64,000 nt of DNA from Dipetalonema caudispina. Its lineage: Eukaryota; Nematoda; Chromadorea; Rhabditida; Onchocercidae. Position numbers and translations under genes: made by a program. Under the pieces are notes generated by a model, which did not search any database, was not told the origin of the DNA, and saw only the letters and a list, made by a program, of their open reading frames with translations. Positions 1 to 14,631 of the stretch are shown piece after piece; positions within the stretch are counted from its first letter, which is position 1, and each line of letters opens with the position of its first letter. The stretch covers positions 1 to 64,000 of the forward strand of contig JABVXV010000334.1 of the NCBI GenBank assembly GCA_013365325.1, given 5' to 3'.

Positions 1-857
<857 letters not shown>

Positions 858-3800
858 ATGCCAAAAGAACAATATATGTGCCAACTGTGTGCCAATCATG
901 GCGTATTTAATCAACCGAAAAAAGGTCATAAGCAAAAGTGTCCTTATCGCCATTGTCCGTAAGTTTTTGAATCTTTCGGAAACGATTCAAATTGCTATTA
1001 CTTTAATTTATCCGATAGGAATTGATGTGTTGCGTTATTTGCAACTTCTATCTTCCTTCCTTATTTCTCCGCTTTCATTTCTCACAATGTTGACGGACAA
1101 TCAGAATTGTTTATGCATTGGAGTATTCTCCGTAATGATTGATAAATTTTTCTATCTTTTTCCGTTATTTTAAAATCTGACGCAATGCTGACAATTTCAC
1201 GGCAATTTCAATAACTTCCATACTAAAAAGACGTTAATAACTCTCCAAATTGCAATGTAAAAATTAATTCTAGAAATATCTTGTTCAACTTTCAGTTAAT
1301 CTAAAAATTGAATAAAAAAAATGGATTAGAAACTTTATACACAAAAACAATTGAAAATTTTCAAAAAAAGAAGAAACTTCATAACTTTTATCAAAAATTC
1401 CTCAACAAATTTAATTACTCTGTCACTGTTTTTCTGATGAAACAGTTAATCTCTGGGAATTCCCTCCCTCTCAAATGTTGTTGTAGAGGGAAAGAAAAAT
1501 GCGAAGTGTTTGTTTTGTTTTTTGTCTCTAAGGATGAAAAGTTGAACGATTCATTTTTTGGGATTAAATGTTTCCGATGCAATCCTAAATTAATAATTAA
1601 TGTCGTTCTAATTGCCAAAAAAAGTGAAAATTTTTTCTTCAACATTAACAATTTTGTTTTTTATTTTCTTCATTCAACTCACTGAAGTAATATTTTGTTG
1701 CGTGAGAGAATCGATTAATGCAAGTGAAAAATTCGATTATGGTCATTTTGTGCATGCGTCAAATGACCTCTATTCAATACTATGCGCGTTAGTTGCTATA
1801 AGAAAAAAAAACAGAGAAAGAAAAATGGAGAAGAAAGGAAGGACTGTTATATTTTGTGTTAAATTAGTGACAATGTTTTATTTTGAAAACTACTACATAT
1901 AAAAACTACCAAGAAGATATTTCCGTTTTTTAGGCCTTTTATTTCTCTATTTTTGACTCATTTCAATACAAATTCTTTAATCGCTTAAGAGAAACAATCC
2001 TATTTGCTTGCAATACTAACAGCAATGTTAAAAAACGAAACATTAACACTTCATGTTTTCAACAATTCGAAATCAAATAAAAGATTGATTGGAGAAGACA
2101 GCTGTTCGACAGCCAGAGTTTTTTTTTTGGTCACTTTTGATCTCTAAAATTTTTAACATCCAAAAGTTACTTATGCATATTATCATAAAAAGTTAATTAA
2201 GTAAACAATGACTAGACTCGTCACTAACTGGATCACGTTCATGTGTAGTCTGCTTTTATGCTAATTTCACACATACAATTTGATTATAAAACACAGAATG
2301 AAGGCATGATAGATCACAAGACAAAATTTCGACTTATTACATTGCGGGAATTTTAGTTGCAAATCATGGATAAACAAACGTGAAAAAAGCAATCGCTACG
2401 TATTGCGTTACTAACAAATGCGTCATTATGAATGTTTGATTGAGGAACTCAAGAATTTACAAAATTGAGTAAATATCCGAAGGAATAAAGGCGTCGTCTT
2501 AACATACAATCTCGTTAATGGTTGAATTCTAAGGGTGCCTTAGATGTCAAGTTAGATCGAAACATTTAATATCTGGTAAGCGTTGCGTCTAATCAAAATT
2601 TTGGTTGCCTGAGATTTTGAATCGTAATATCAGTATACTAATTCAAAAATTACCATTTTGTGATTAATTTAATAAAGGGATGAAATTGAATTCCATTGAA
2701 CTAAACTAGCAAAGGAATCTGAATAAAGCTAGAAAAAACATCAAACCTCATCAATCGTAAATTTCCGAAATTTCTAGACTAATTTAAAAGAAAAAAAGGA
2801 AAAGGTATACAATGTCAGCAATAGACAGAGTTGAAAACGAAAGCCATAAATTATCAGACTTTTCACGAAGGGTTTGCGTGAAGCGTTCTCCAATGATACC
2901 ATCGTTGCTCTCTCTTAACCATTTCTCTTTTTCCCATATCGCTCATAGACCCATGATTTTGATGAAAATTTTCAAAGTGAAAAGTTATGATCAGCAATAA
3001 TTCATGAATCATTTTGCAGTTCAAAATAATGACAATATTTTAGCATAGTTTTTTTTTTTTGCACTGCCAAAAAAAAGAGGATGGGATGGGGAAGAGAAAT
3101 CTTTTATTTTATATTTTATTTTTAAATGGCTATTTAATTCAGCACTTTGTCTATTTCAATTTTCTCGATTCTGATTGATATGATATTGGTAAGGATCTGA
3201 GTGCAATGACAATGACAACAACAGACTGGCCTATTCGTTCATATGTGGCATGGTTTCTTTATATTTGCGAAGAACAGTAATATTTTAGAGTTGAAAATTT
3301 ATCATTGTCTCCCAATTTGTCATTTCTACAAAGAAGACGAAGAGGAGAAGGAAAAGCACTGAGATTACTACTGGTTCATTGATTAATTGCTCGTTTTGTT
3401 GCACTATTCAGGGTTCATTTTCAATGAACTAACCACCCACTATTACTCTCTTGCAATTAATTTTAACCAAAACTCATTTGACCTTCCAAAATTTCAAATT
3501 TGCATATTTCGATAAGATTTGAACTTTTTTCCTTAATACATATATCCTGCATTGTCCTATCTTACTAATTATATAAAATAAACTATGAGGAAGATTTTGA
3601 TTTTTTGAATGTTTGTTTGTGTAGAGACCTTATTGCTTCCTCTCCTTATTTTATCGGATAGTAATACAATTCAATCTAAGTAACATAATTCGCTCTCCTA
3701 TTACAATTATTTTCTTAAGTGAGCGGTCAAGTTGTCTCATTTCATCCATCTGTCGTTGTTGGCTAATTTCCCTCAATTATTCATTTGCTTACATATTGTT

Positions 3801-6800
3801 TGGCTATAATATAATTGGGGAATCTAAATGATATCGAGAAATGACAGCATGACTTAACCAATCTGTTACAAATAGCCTATACTATTTTATATTTCCAAGC
3901 CTATACTTCGTCTTTAATTGGAAAGGAAAGTAAGGCCGAGGTTTTTTATTCTTTTTTGGAGGAAAAATTTGATTGGCTCATTCATGGGTAAAAGTGAAAG
4001 CAAAAAAAGTTTGGAAACAAAGACAATGACTGGACACTTCTATTGCTATACATTTCGAGGTGGTTTATGCAGATTAAAATGGAGAAAAAGGAAGGTTTAA
4101 TAGTTGATTCAAAACTAACAAGGAGATCCGGAATTCCCTCCTCTCCTTTCTCTATCCCACCTCTTCAACCAATTCCTTTTTAAACCAATTTTTTTTTATG
4201 ATACTCACGAGAATTATTTGATTTTTGCAATAAAAAGCATCAACTGCCTGTATAGCCTTTTATTTTTACCTCCCAATCCTCCACTTTCACCTTCAATCAC
4301 TCCTTCTGCTACCTTTTCCCGATACAGACTGATTGACGAGGCAAGAATTTCGCTATTATTATCTTCTAACCGACGATTAATCAAATGTTATGACAAATTT
4401 TCAATGATTTTTCAAATTTTAGAGGCTAATTAAATGAAACTTCCTCTTTCAGTTGGCAAATTTTTAAAGCAGTGAATTCAAATTTGATCTTATAGTTGCG
4501 GGTTTATTTCGGACGACAGAATATGATTTCCACAATGCACAATTTTCACATTGGACACTTGGGTTTTGTCTGAGACAACTTTTGTAAAACTTTTTCTTCT
4601 TGAATCCCTTACCTTACTAATATTCAACAATATATTCCAGATTTGGGAAAAGCGATTTTGCCAAGTCAACGGCATTACATAGCTTATGCGAATGAAGTCC
4701 GAAATTTCAATGAAATAAATCGGATCAATTTTTATTAGTAATATTTTGCAGATGCAGTTTATGTGCTCTAAATACAAAACGACGAGCACTGGATCAGATC
4801 GAACGTCAGTTGAAGAACGGATCAGCAAGCTTGCAGATTGCTCCAGGGTTAATGAACGATAAGGTAGATCTATGCGATCCACGGTCTTTCGCCTTTGAAA
4901 GCAAAAATATGGATGCGACAGATTCCAAGGATGATGATTACGGTAGGTGATTGCATCAGTAGCTTCGAAAGAACCGTTAGAATAGTTAATACCGACGTTT
5001 TAACATAGCAATATCAGCCCATCCATCCATCGTCCATCCGTTTGTAAATCCATTCATTTCTTATGTTCTTTCTGTTAGGACAATTATAACGATTAATTAT
5101 GCATACACTATAAGATTAATGTCGATTAAGGATCGTTTGAAAAAATACTTTTAATTTTTTCAAGTCTCAGTTCTTAATTCATTTCAATAATTTATTTTTT
5201 ATGTTACAATATTGAAATGTTTCTTCAGCTTAGATTGATTTGAGATGGGTTAGAGAATGGGATGTCATCTGTCTAAATGATATTCTTCTTTATACATTAA
5301 TGATATTTGTACAACTATTTTTAATTTTTTTCTTCCGTTTGTTATAATCTTTTGACTTCTAACTTTTCTTGACATTTCATAAACTTTTATTATTAGCACT
5401 TGAAAAATTAAGTAATCAAATGAGATGTATGAGAGAAGGCAAAGAAAAGCGATATGAATATTTCAGAATTAAAACAAAATTCACCTAAATTTTGTAATAG
5501 AATGATTTATTAGCGTGAATGTTTCAAAGTGATGCATAATAAACGACGGAACCCATCAAAAGCTATTTCAATCTATTATAATTTGTCAAAATGAAGAAAG
5601 GATCTTACAAGCTTCTTTCATTCTTATCCCATCTTCAAGCAGTTACTTTTTTTGTTGTTCATCCCAGAAGAGATCTACCAATTTGTCGGCATTTTTCTTT
5701 CTCAAAAATTTTACTCACATTTTTCCTCAGAAATTCGCTTCTTTTTGGCGCCGCATAGCCTTCGGCTTTCTCCTGTTTGTGTCTAATTTTTCTTTGATTT
5801 TTTTCTTTCTGAAATGCTTGTTTTATTCTTTATGAAGCTGTATTTTGCAGACATCTAATAAGCATTTTCCAATTTATTTTTGCTTCCTTTTTTCTTCATA
5901 TTTTGAGAATTTTCTGTTTAAATTTTATAGTATTGCTGAAGCGATGTGTGTGGCACTTAAGGAGAGTTTTTTCTTCGTATCAAATGTAATTGTTTTGCTC
6001 ACCATTTCATTGAAGAAAAAGTGAAAAAAAAAGCGATTTTCACGAACTTACATGTCAAAATAATTATTTCGAATGGTAAAAAAGGAGAAAAACGGATTTT
6101 TTTTATTCTGAAATTTCCCTTAAAATTTTTTTGTGCTTGAAAAATTCGAGCCACATTCCTTGCAAGATTTTAGCAAATCGCAAAACAACCGGCTTTTCTT
6201 TCCTGATTTTTTTTTGCTCAGAATTTTTTCCCCGTAACCATTAGCAACATCAGGTCATTATGGTTGTCGATTTTATGGATTGGATTTTTTTTCCATTTTA
6301 TCAGGCTTGACATTTTCCGAAAGGTCTGAAAAATTGTTTAAATGCTGTTTGGAATTTTTTGAAAAAATGAAAGTTTTCGGAAAATCCGGAAAAATCGATT
6401 CAGCTTTTTCAACCTCAAAACTTTTTCCTGAAGGTACCATCAAGTTTTATGTACAGGTTACAAAATTTTGGGAAATCTGCTTGACCATATGATTAAATTG
6501 AATTTCAGCTAATTGACATCTGTATTCTTAATCGTTTTCGTAACTGTAGATAATTTAACAAAAATGTGGTATTGATGTTTAAGATAACTGTTGAAAGACT
6601 GCTTTGATCAAAAAATTCATGACAAAATCTTGCAGGCTTATTTTTAAGCCCATTTCCGGACAATTACTACTTTACTGCTCTTCGTAGAATTTTTTTTGTT
6701 GTTCTATTAATTTATCCGATATTATGGCCATAGCGTAGTGAGACATAAATGATAGACTAGCGCTTTTTGGAAAATTTGGATGTTTCGATCTTTTTGAAAC

Positions 6801-9011
6801 ATTTTTTCAGACGGAATAATTTTTTTGGAAGAGGATGGATGGGGAAAAGAAATGGGAGCAGTGTGCTTTTGTCTTGAATCTAAAACGATAGCTTGATTCA
6901 GGTCATATTCCGATTTGTTTCTCTTCTATTATTTTTTTAATCTCTGATCCGTTTGTTTATAAAATCCCGAAAATGGTTCGACTCACTTTGGCAAGTTTGC
7001 CAACGCGTACTAACCTCGTAAAAGAATAATTTGCTTCCTATCACATATGAAAAATGGAAACAAAAATATGATTAAGGTTATGTTGAAATTAAATTTATAC
7101 TGACCGCAGGATATCTTAAGCTGTTTTTTAAATCTACTTTTCAAAATGGTTTTTGAGATACTGTTGTAACCGAGATAATTCTATTTGAATATTTCATCTT
7201 AACTCGTTTACCAGAACTTTTCCATATTTATAAGAAAATTACTCTCACAATCCATCTTTTATATCAATTTTTCACAAATGGATAAAAATTTCATCATTCG
7301 TTTTTCTAGCATTACGTATTCGAAATAAAAAAAGAAATGATATTAGCTGTTGATAGTGGCGCAAGCGGTATATTCATAAAACGACAAAAAGAGTTTGTTT
7401 TTGGTTAGTTAGTATCAACTCAGACGTCACCTGACTATCTGTGAAGATAAATATTGAAATAACATGGAAAGAGGAAGAAGCAAAGAATATCTTACCGACA
7501 GCTATATATATATATATAAGTGTAATATACATGTATATGTGTTTGTGATGCAATTAGAAAGTAATTAGAAAGGTATTGTTGTTGGCTTTTCTCTCGCCCG
7601 ATACATAAATATTACCGAAGCTTTTAACAACCGACAAATTGCTTTCTTTTTTTTGATACAATTTGTTGAACAAAAAATTATCGTTCATATGCTGCAAGCT
7701 TTACAACTTTTTAAACATAAAATGATAGCTGATATACTACAAACTTTAAGAGTTTGCTACCCATCCTTTGCACAAATGATTCTCAAAGAATTTTTTCGGA
7801 AAATTAAAATAAGTCAAATTTGTCATGTGCTTTAAATTGTATTGGTAAAACCATTTTGGCCACTATATTCAACAGCTGCTCATTTTGATACCTGAAATGT
7901 CGATTGTCGACCGATCTTGTTTAATGGCTTTAATTTATACATGGGATTAGTTAAATAATATGTAGTCAATCTGGCATTTGATTTATCTAGAACTTCTTTT
8001 CCATAATGCTCTGGTAATGCTTAACTGTTGCTATTTTCATCGAAGTATTCAAATTTCGATATTTCTTTTTAAATGACCCAAATCCCTTCTTCATAGAATT
8101 CTGGCTTTCATAAAATTGCTTTTTAGGAATTGAAGATAACTAGTTAGCTTCTTGATAGTATGAGGCATTCGTACCGTCTTCACTCTTCCCTCCAAAGCAA
8201 TGAACCACTTTTAGTGTTTAGGGTCGTTTTTGAAGATTATAACAAATTAGTCAATGAACTTTAGCTGGAGTAATTTGAAGTGGGAGCTAAAAACGTTAAT
8301 TTTAAAATATTTGTTTGTAGCTGGGATTGTTATCAATTCGATTACCAATTGTTTGATGACATTTTTTGTGATTTAGAAGCTGTCACATTCAGATGATTCC
8401 TGAACCAAAACAAAAAGTTCAAAAATACGAAAACTGTCCCAATATGTCTGATGCTCATAATCAAAGCACCAATCCGTGAATTCAGTAATTTCGGAATCGT
8501 CCAATATTTCAGTCACAACACTAACAGCTTTACGAAAAGCTGCTTCTTCGCATCAGCCAGTCACTACGTTGCGTCCATTGCCGATCAAAAATAAGTGAGT
8601 TGCTGATCTAATTAGCACAGATTCCAAATTTAGGCAAAAAAATGGATAATTTTTCACAATTCGTAAATATCAACCAATTCGATCTCATAAAAAGCCTACT
8701 GAAAAGAATGTATGTTTATAGACTATTTACCTTATATGAAATAAATAGATTATTTTAAGGAATTAATGCAGAATTAAGGATCAGAAAATAATAGGCCCAA
8801 AATCTTTTTTATTTTTAGTTCATCATCCGGCGCATTTTGTGTTGCATTACCAGCCACAATAACGAAGAAGGCTCTCAAAAGAACAGCTAAGCGCATGGAT
8901 GAAGCGGGGAGGAAAGCAAGAATTCTTGAAAATGCTATCACCAATATCGCACAACGAAGCAGACATCGATCGATATTCCATTCCGTGGAACAGTTAGCCC
9001 AGTCCGGATAA
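858..9011 (+). CDS. mab-23: MAB-23-like DM-domain transcription factor (4 exons)
   Basis: Exons 858-958, 4752-4942, 8513-8594 and 8819-9011 join in consistent phases to a 188-aa protein. The DM zinc-binding module occupies about residues 8-52. All eight expected ligands are visible: C8, C11, H14, H24, C28, C33, C35 and C38, followed by the TKRRALDQIERQLK recognition-helix region. From memory the N-terminal block, including EQYMCQLCANHG and FNQPKKGHKQKCPY, is almost identical to C. elegans MAB-23. The C-terminal blocks LPATITKK and SIFHS also match that protein, which supports the last two small exons. In C. elegans MAB-23 acts in the nucleus to control male-specific neurons, muscle and tail development. 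The start is the ATG directly behind the acceptor ttacag at 857, so the messenger is probably trans-spliced there. Introns 1 and 2 are unusually long (3.8 and 3.6 kb). Orthology rests on recollection of the family, not a search. Confidence 0.93.
959..4751 (+). other. mab-23 intron 1 (3.8 kb)
   Basis: Bounded by CC|GTAAGT and TTTTGCAG. The sequence inside is AT-rich with poly-T tracts and scattered short open frames that lack splice support. I see no nested gene. Confidence 0.8.
4943..8512 (+). other. mab-23 intron 2 (3.6 kb)
   Basis: Bounded by G|GTAGGT and ATATTTCAG. It contains a short (TA)n run at about 7503-7518 and no supported exon. A stretch of short TTTTT/GAAAAA blocks at about 5990-6480 is low-complexity. 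Confidence 0.75.
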
Positions 9012-9113
9012 CTCTAATTTTTGCTTGTTAGAAAGTGGAAATCCGAAGCGATTCGAATTGTCCTTCCTTTTTGTGTCTTTAAATAGAAGGATTTTACAAA
9101 TATTGTAATTAGT

Positions 9114-9119
9114 AATAAA
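9114..9119 (+). terminator. Poly(A) signal of mab-23
   Basis: A canonical AATAAA lies 103 bases after the mab-23 stop codon, the usual position for a nematode 3' end. Inferred from position only. Confidence 0.5.
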
Positions 9120-12100
9120 AAGTAGTGCGTGTGCAATAGATATGGGCACCAAAAACGAAAATTAATCAATATTGCTATCATTCAGCATTATATTTCCCTC
9201 TCGATGAAGAGCAATCGTCCAGGAAAAATGACTGTTTACAAGATGCTGTCTTTTTCTTTCGAAATCCTCGAACATAGAGGAAATTAGAAGTTCGGATGTT
9301 GATTGAAACGTTTTGTAAGTTAAAAATTAACTGAAACAAAACTTCAGGTCTACTTTTTCCTTGCTAAGTACTAAGTTTAATGAATTTATTGTTCAATTAA
9401 TGATTGCAACAAATTCTGTTATTTAATATTTTGAATTAGTTGGCAATGTGGAAGCAAAAATAGGCATAGTTACACTAGGAAGTATAAGATTTGTTAAAAT
9501 TTTTATATATCACCCAAATTTGAGTAAAGATGAGTAAAATCATTGATAAGCAAATAAACAACTTCAATGCATGGTTGAAACGGTGAGGTTGGTGAAGAAG
9601 TAGATAGTACTTCATATGAAATAGTTGATCATATTTTGTGTTGATAAATAAGAAAACAGAAAAAAATTGTGAAATAAAGAGAATGCAAAGAAACAGGATG
9701 ATTAAAATTATCAGTAATCAAATGTATGGGTATTTTTTCAGTTAGCCAAACTGAGGATATTTTTAAGTCTTGGGGAAAGCTACATATTAATCTTTTATAG
9801 ATGAAGACTTTTGTTTGATCGGAAAGAAAATGCATAAACCGTTAAGCCCAAACTATCCAATCGATCAACAGGAATAACTGTTATCGTGATCCTGTTTAAT
9901 TCTATTGAATCAATAAGGAATGAAATTATGATGAAAAATGAAATTTTGAACTAATGTATAATGGACAAGGAAGAGAAGATAACCAAGCAGATAAATAAGT
10001 ACAAATCAGCGAATAGGAATAGGTTGAGTAGATTTCGGATTATTTCCAACAATATAATTGGCTTCAAATGCAAATGTTTCGGCTATGCATGCATATAGAA
10101 TTGTATAAGAGGAATCAGTTGGTATGCGCAGATGTTTTGTGATCAAAACTGATTGAAAAGAATGGATACCAATTGGTCGCTCGGCAAGTACAACACCGCA
10201 ATTACTAATGATTTATGCTCATAACTATCATTTTCTTCAAGCGTTTCACTAACATTATAAAATCCATTTTTTTTTTTTTCCTTCCTATCTCTCTTTCTTT
10301 TAATCTTTCTCATTTTGAAAAAGACACTGCAAGGGAATAATTTCGTCCAAAGATTTTACTATTAAGAATGTCGTTCGGAAATTAATTGCTATATCTAAAA
10401 ATTCAGGTTTACTAAATAAAATAAATATGAGCGAATGTGAACTGAACGGAATACTTACGTCTACAGGTTTTTGAACTTTCACACTTTTTAGATTTTTTTT
10501 TTTGAAGTCTTTTAAGTTTTTAAAGTGTTTTTTACGCTAAGTAAAAGCTTTTATTGTTTTCTTCGCGCAATGTATTTTATTGTCATTTCATGTCAGTCCG
10601 AAACAGTTGTGCGATTCTTCTTCACCGGTGGCGGTAAATTGCGATATTATAGTATCTGCTGTATTTCTGAGTTTATATTTGGAATTATAATCAAGTAGAT
10701 TTATGATTTCTACTTTTTCTTCACTGAAAGAGCATAATATGATATCTTTTAGAAATGGAATGAAGACCGTTTAAGGTTCATTAATTAAAACTCCAAAAGC
10801 AGAACAAAATATTGTGGTGTAAGCAAATGGATTTGATAACAAAAAATAAGTGCAGAAATTACTCTGATTGAAGAATGTCTTCACTTCGGGTGCAAGAAAA
10901 AGCTAACCGAGAAGATATCAGAAAACAGGAAATCACCCAATAACTAGATTTCATTTAGATAGCCGGAATTTTGATAAAGTGAGAATTACGACATAAAAGT
11001 TTGGTTACGTGAATATTTTGTTTAAGATAAGTGAATAAAATCAGTCCAATTCGTCTTTTTCTAAAACATTTGTGAATGATGCAATTTTCAGAGATTTTTA
11101 ATATTTCAAAAATTTGGTCTTATTTAGAAACAGTCATGTATGTCCAAACGTCTCATAATTCTGATTTCACTTCTTTATGTGAACGCATTTTAAGGAAAGA
11201 AAGCTTTTCGTTCATCTTAGGGAAGATTACCGCTTGGGAATTTTTAATTCGATGTTCAATGAGATTTTGAAATGGATTCGATAGAAGCTGTTATAGCTTC
11301 ATATAAGCATTCGAAACCAAAGTTGCAGAATTTTGATTCTACGTTTGCCCTCTACTAAGAGCGACACCGTGATCCAGGTCTATTTTGGTCCCTTAAATAA
11401 ACACCACTACTTAGATGACCGAACATTTCAAAAAATCCAAACGAATGGAACAAAATTATTATTACAATCCGTTCTCGGAATATGCGAAATCATTTGAGAA
11501 TTGCAAACTGCAAATTTCACAGCTACATAAATGAGGAGAAGCGTTCGAATGGAAGGACTTTCTCCAGAAATGTTCGTTTCAGCAAATACATCCGAAGTGC
11601 AATGCACAATAAGCACTTCCATATAGGCAAATGTGCAGAAATTCGTTCCAAATCTATGTTGATTATTCTGAAATTGCTACATGTGCTTTTGCCCTTCTAT
11701 CTTTCTTCTTCTTTCCCAGCATTCACTTCTCACTACCTTTCCTTTTTCCATTCAATATTTTCCTTTTACTATTTCGTCGAAACTTCCTCATACTCTTCAA
11801 ATGTTCTACCTGTTATTTGACCATATTTTTCTCCTAGCTCGTATCAACATGGTATTTCATTAATCGTTTCCTCTCTGCTTCGTAAAAGAAATCATATCAC
11901 CTTATGTTTCATCTTTCAAACCGGGTAATGAATGCTCGTCCTATTAGAATATCGTTCCATCTTCGTAACACACTATCCTTTTTGAAAATTTCAACTTGAT
12001 CTTATGTGGCCCCTCGTAGGTGTGGTCTGTCCTAATTGTTCGATACCCTTTCGTGACCTTTCGTTGTGTACCTTCTCAGATATTTCTTATTGATTCTATT

Positions 12101-12660
12101 TATAACTGCATACAGTTCAAACCTTTTCAATAGGCTTTCATCATCTGGATAAATATCGCGTCACTAAACAGGCAGAATTAATTTGCCAAAATAAATTTTA
12201 CGCCAAATTCTGCTTAAAGCTTTACCTAAGCAATGAAATTTCGAAGGATTTTAGCTACTGAAAGCATGTTGCCACCTATTTACTACGCAAAGTAAACTTG
12301 TTTTTATGATGTATTTTTATCAGATTTGCCGGACTTTCAGTCAAAGATAAATATCGATGATTTTCTATGAAGAACGACATACTTTTGCTTTGCATAATTC
12401 CAAGAAACGAAGGTAAGGTAAGGATTCAGTTTAGATTAGATTAACCCTATTTATCCTCACGATCTTTCCTTCCCTTCACTTCCGTAAACACAATCCAACG
12501 ATGCGGAAGATGCGACCACTCATGATAAATGCTCATATCATGAAAATTCATGTGCACATCTCATTTACCAATTTGAAAGGAAATTCCTCACTTTTTCATA
12601 TTTTATATCATTTTAAAGAATTTTTTATCTTTGGGCTTAAAGGGAAATGAATTATGTTGA

Positions 12661-12690
12661 AAAAGAGAGAGAGAGAGGAAGAGAGATGGA
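12661..12690. repeat. (GA)n purine tract
   Basis: A short GA-dinucleotide run within a purine-rich stretch that continues with ggaagagagatggagg. Simple repeat without coding support. Confidence 0.8.
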
Positions 12691-14570
12691 GGAAAAAAGA
12701 ATGAGGAGAAAAAGAGTCGTTTATTGCTTGCATATATTATTTACGATTTTTTCTTTTTGAAGTACAAATTTGAATTTCATTTGAAAAAGAAGAAATTTTT
12801 ATGCTATCGAATGTGTACGACTGGTTGCATATATCAAAATCAGCTGATGAACTAATGAAACTAGATGAATTTTCAATTCTATTAACTAAATTACAACAAT
12901 ATTTCTAAACAAATTTCGTTTTTTCTTTAGTTTTCTTAAATCGGCATTTAAAGCTGCCGATTTAAGAGGGTCAGAATTTAAGCATCTCTACTAGGTCTAT
13001 CACATGTGGTCCTTCTGTTCAATTAATTATCCTAGCTGATGTATGACATTCCTATCCGGTCTGCTGAGAGGTTCATCTATTTTCACACAATTCATACCAC
13101 ACCAATAATGTATCGATGGCCTTTCTTCAATTTGCAGTGGGCTTATTCAAAAAAAAGAGTCAGTAACTGCGATCAGCATTCTACAATATTATGGACTTGC
13201 TAAAAGCAACATATCTCCAAGCCATCTATGCTTTGAGACTTATTTTTCTTTCTTATTTACCTCTTTAGGCTGCAAAAATTTTTTCATACGAGTATAAATA
13301 TTTCCAAGCATTATTTAGTTTGCATTTAAGACATTACCTCATTTTCAGTACCATGAAGAAATTTCGTACGGAAATATTTAATTCAGCACATTCCGCTGTT
13401 TTTCTTCTTTCGGTAGTTTTCATTTCTGTTGTCAAATTCCGACTTTAACCCTTAAATGTCATCTCAGTTTTGGAAGGGAAGAATTTTACTTTATTCGACG
13501 ACATAAACACAATGAAAATAGCAGAAAAGAAATGAATAACTTGTGGGAAAATGGACAAAAGACGGAAAATATGGACGCATTATCTCACTATGCTTTTGTA
13601 TCAACCTGCTCTATCAGTGGTGTTTAGTTCGGACAATATTCTATCAACTTTTCGAAGTAAAACTAAGGTAAATTACAAGCGCGAGACAAGTGGAAATATG
13701 TAGAAAGGCGGAAAAACGGATAAAGTTAAAGAAAAGGAGAAGCTGACCATTAAATTCAAATTTTCATCCTTCGGCATTCAGATGGATATTAGATTACACT
13801 GCGTTAAATCTCTATGAAGTTCTTTTCGACACAGTTTGCTGAGTTCCAACATGTGATTTTCAACATTCCTTAAGTATTTCAAAATTTCTGCAAGTCCTTT
13901 GGACTTCTGTTTTTCGAAGCTCAATCGCTAACTGAATGTTCCGGATTTTTTTTCAGATAATGACGGATTAGAATATGGAATCGGAAAAGGGAAATAGACA
14001 CCCATAGCTTTTAATCCAAGAAAATTTCATTCAAAACTTTGCAAAACTAAGAATCCGAGGCAATTTTTCGTTTATTTCCAATTTGTCATCTTATAACGAT
14101 TACAGCTTTCTATCTATTCTTTTACTTTTATCTTCGCTCAGTCCTTTCGTTCTGTTCTAATCCTAATCCTAATTTCTAAAATGTAGTGAATGTTACAACA
14201 AATGAAAATTAACATTTACAGGTTTCGTTCATTTCGAAATTGACGGATACTGACATTGGCATAGTCCCGTAATTTAGCATGATTCCGCTAATGTAACCCA
14301 GTAGATGGACTTAAATTAGTGAGGGAAATTAGAATATCTAATTTGTGTCAATTCCAAAAAATTTCCAACCGGAAGTTCTCCATCGGTAGGCACATAATTT
14401 CAAAATGGAATAAAACACTTATTTATGAACATTTGAACAACTTAATGTTTCCTTGTGTAATGTCATTTATCAGTGTGATATTTTACTTCTTCATGATTAA
14501 CATACTAAGCCAAGGGATATTTCAAATCACATGTATCCTTTTACATCTCATGAATGTTAATAATTTTAAT

Positions 14571-14631
14571 GAGAAAGAGAAGGAAAGAGAGAGAGAGAGA
14601 GAAAGAGAGAGAAATTTTGGAGAAAGAGAGA
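14571..14631. repeat. Interrupted (GA)n microsatellite
   Basis: GA-dinucleotide repeat with AAAG interruptions. The open frame that runs through it on the plus strand reads as an alternating Arg/Glu run and is an artefact of the repeat. Confidence 0.85.

Noticed and set aside
4490..4882. 130-codon open frame on the minus strand
   Set aside because: It lies antisense to mab-23 exon 2, whose plus-strand frame encodes the conserved second half of the DM domain.
10300..10482. Minus-strand frame with donor-like GTAAGT and acceptor-like signals
   Set aside because: Exons would be tiny and no product is recognisable; not enough to call a gene.
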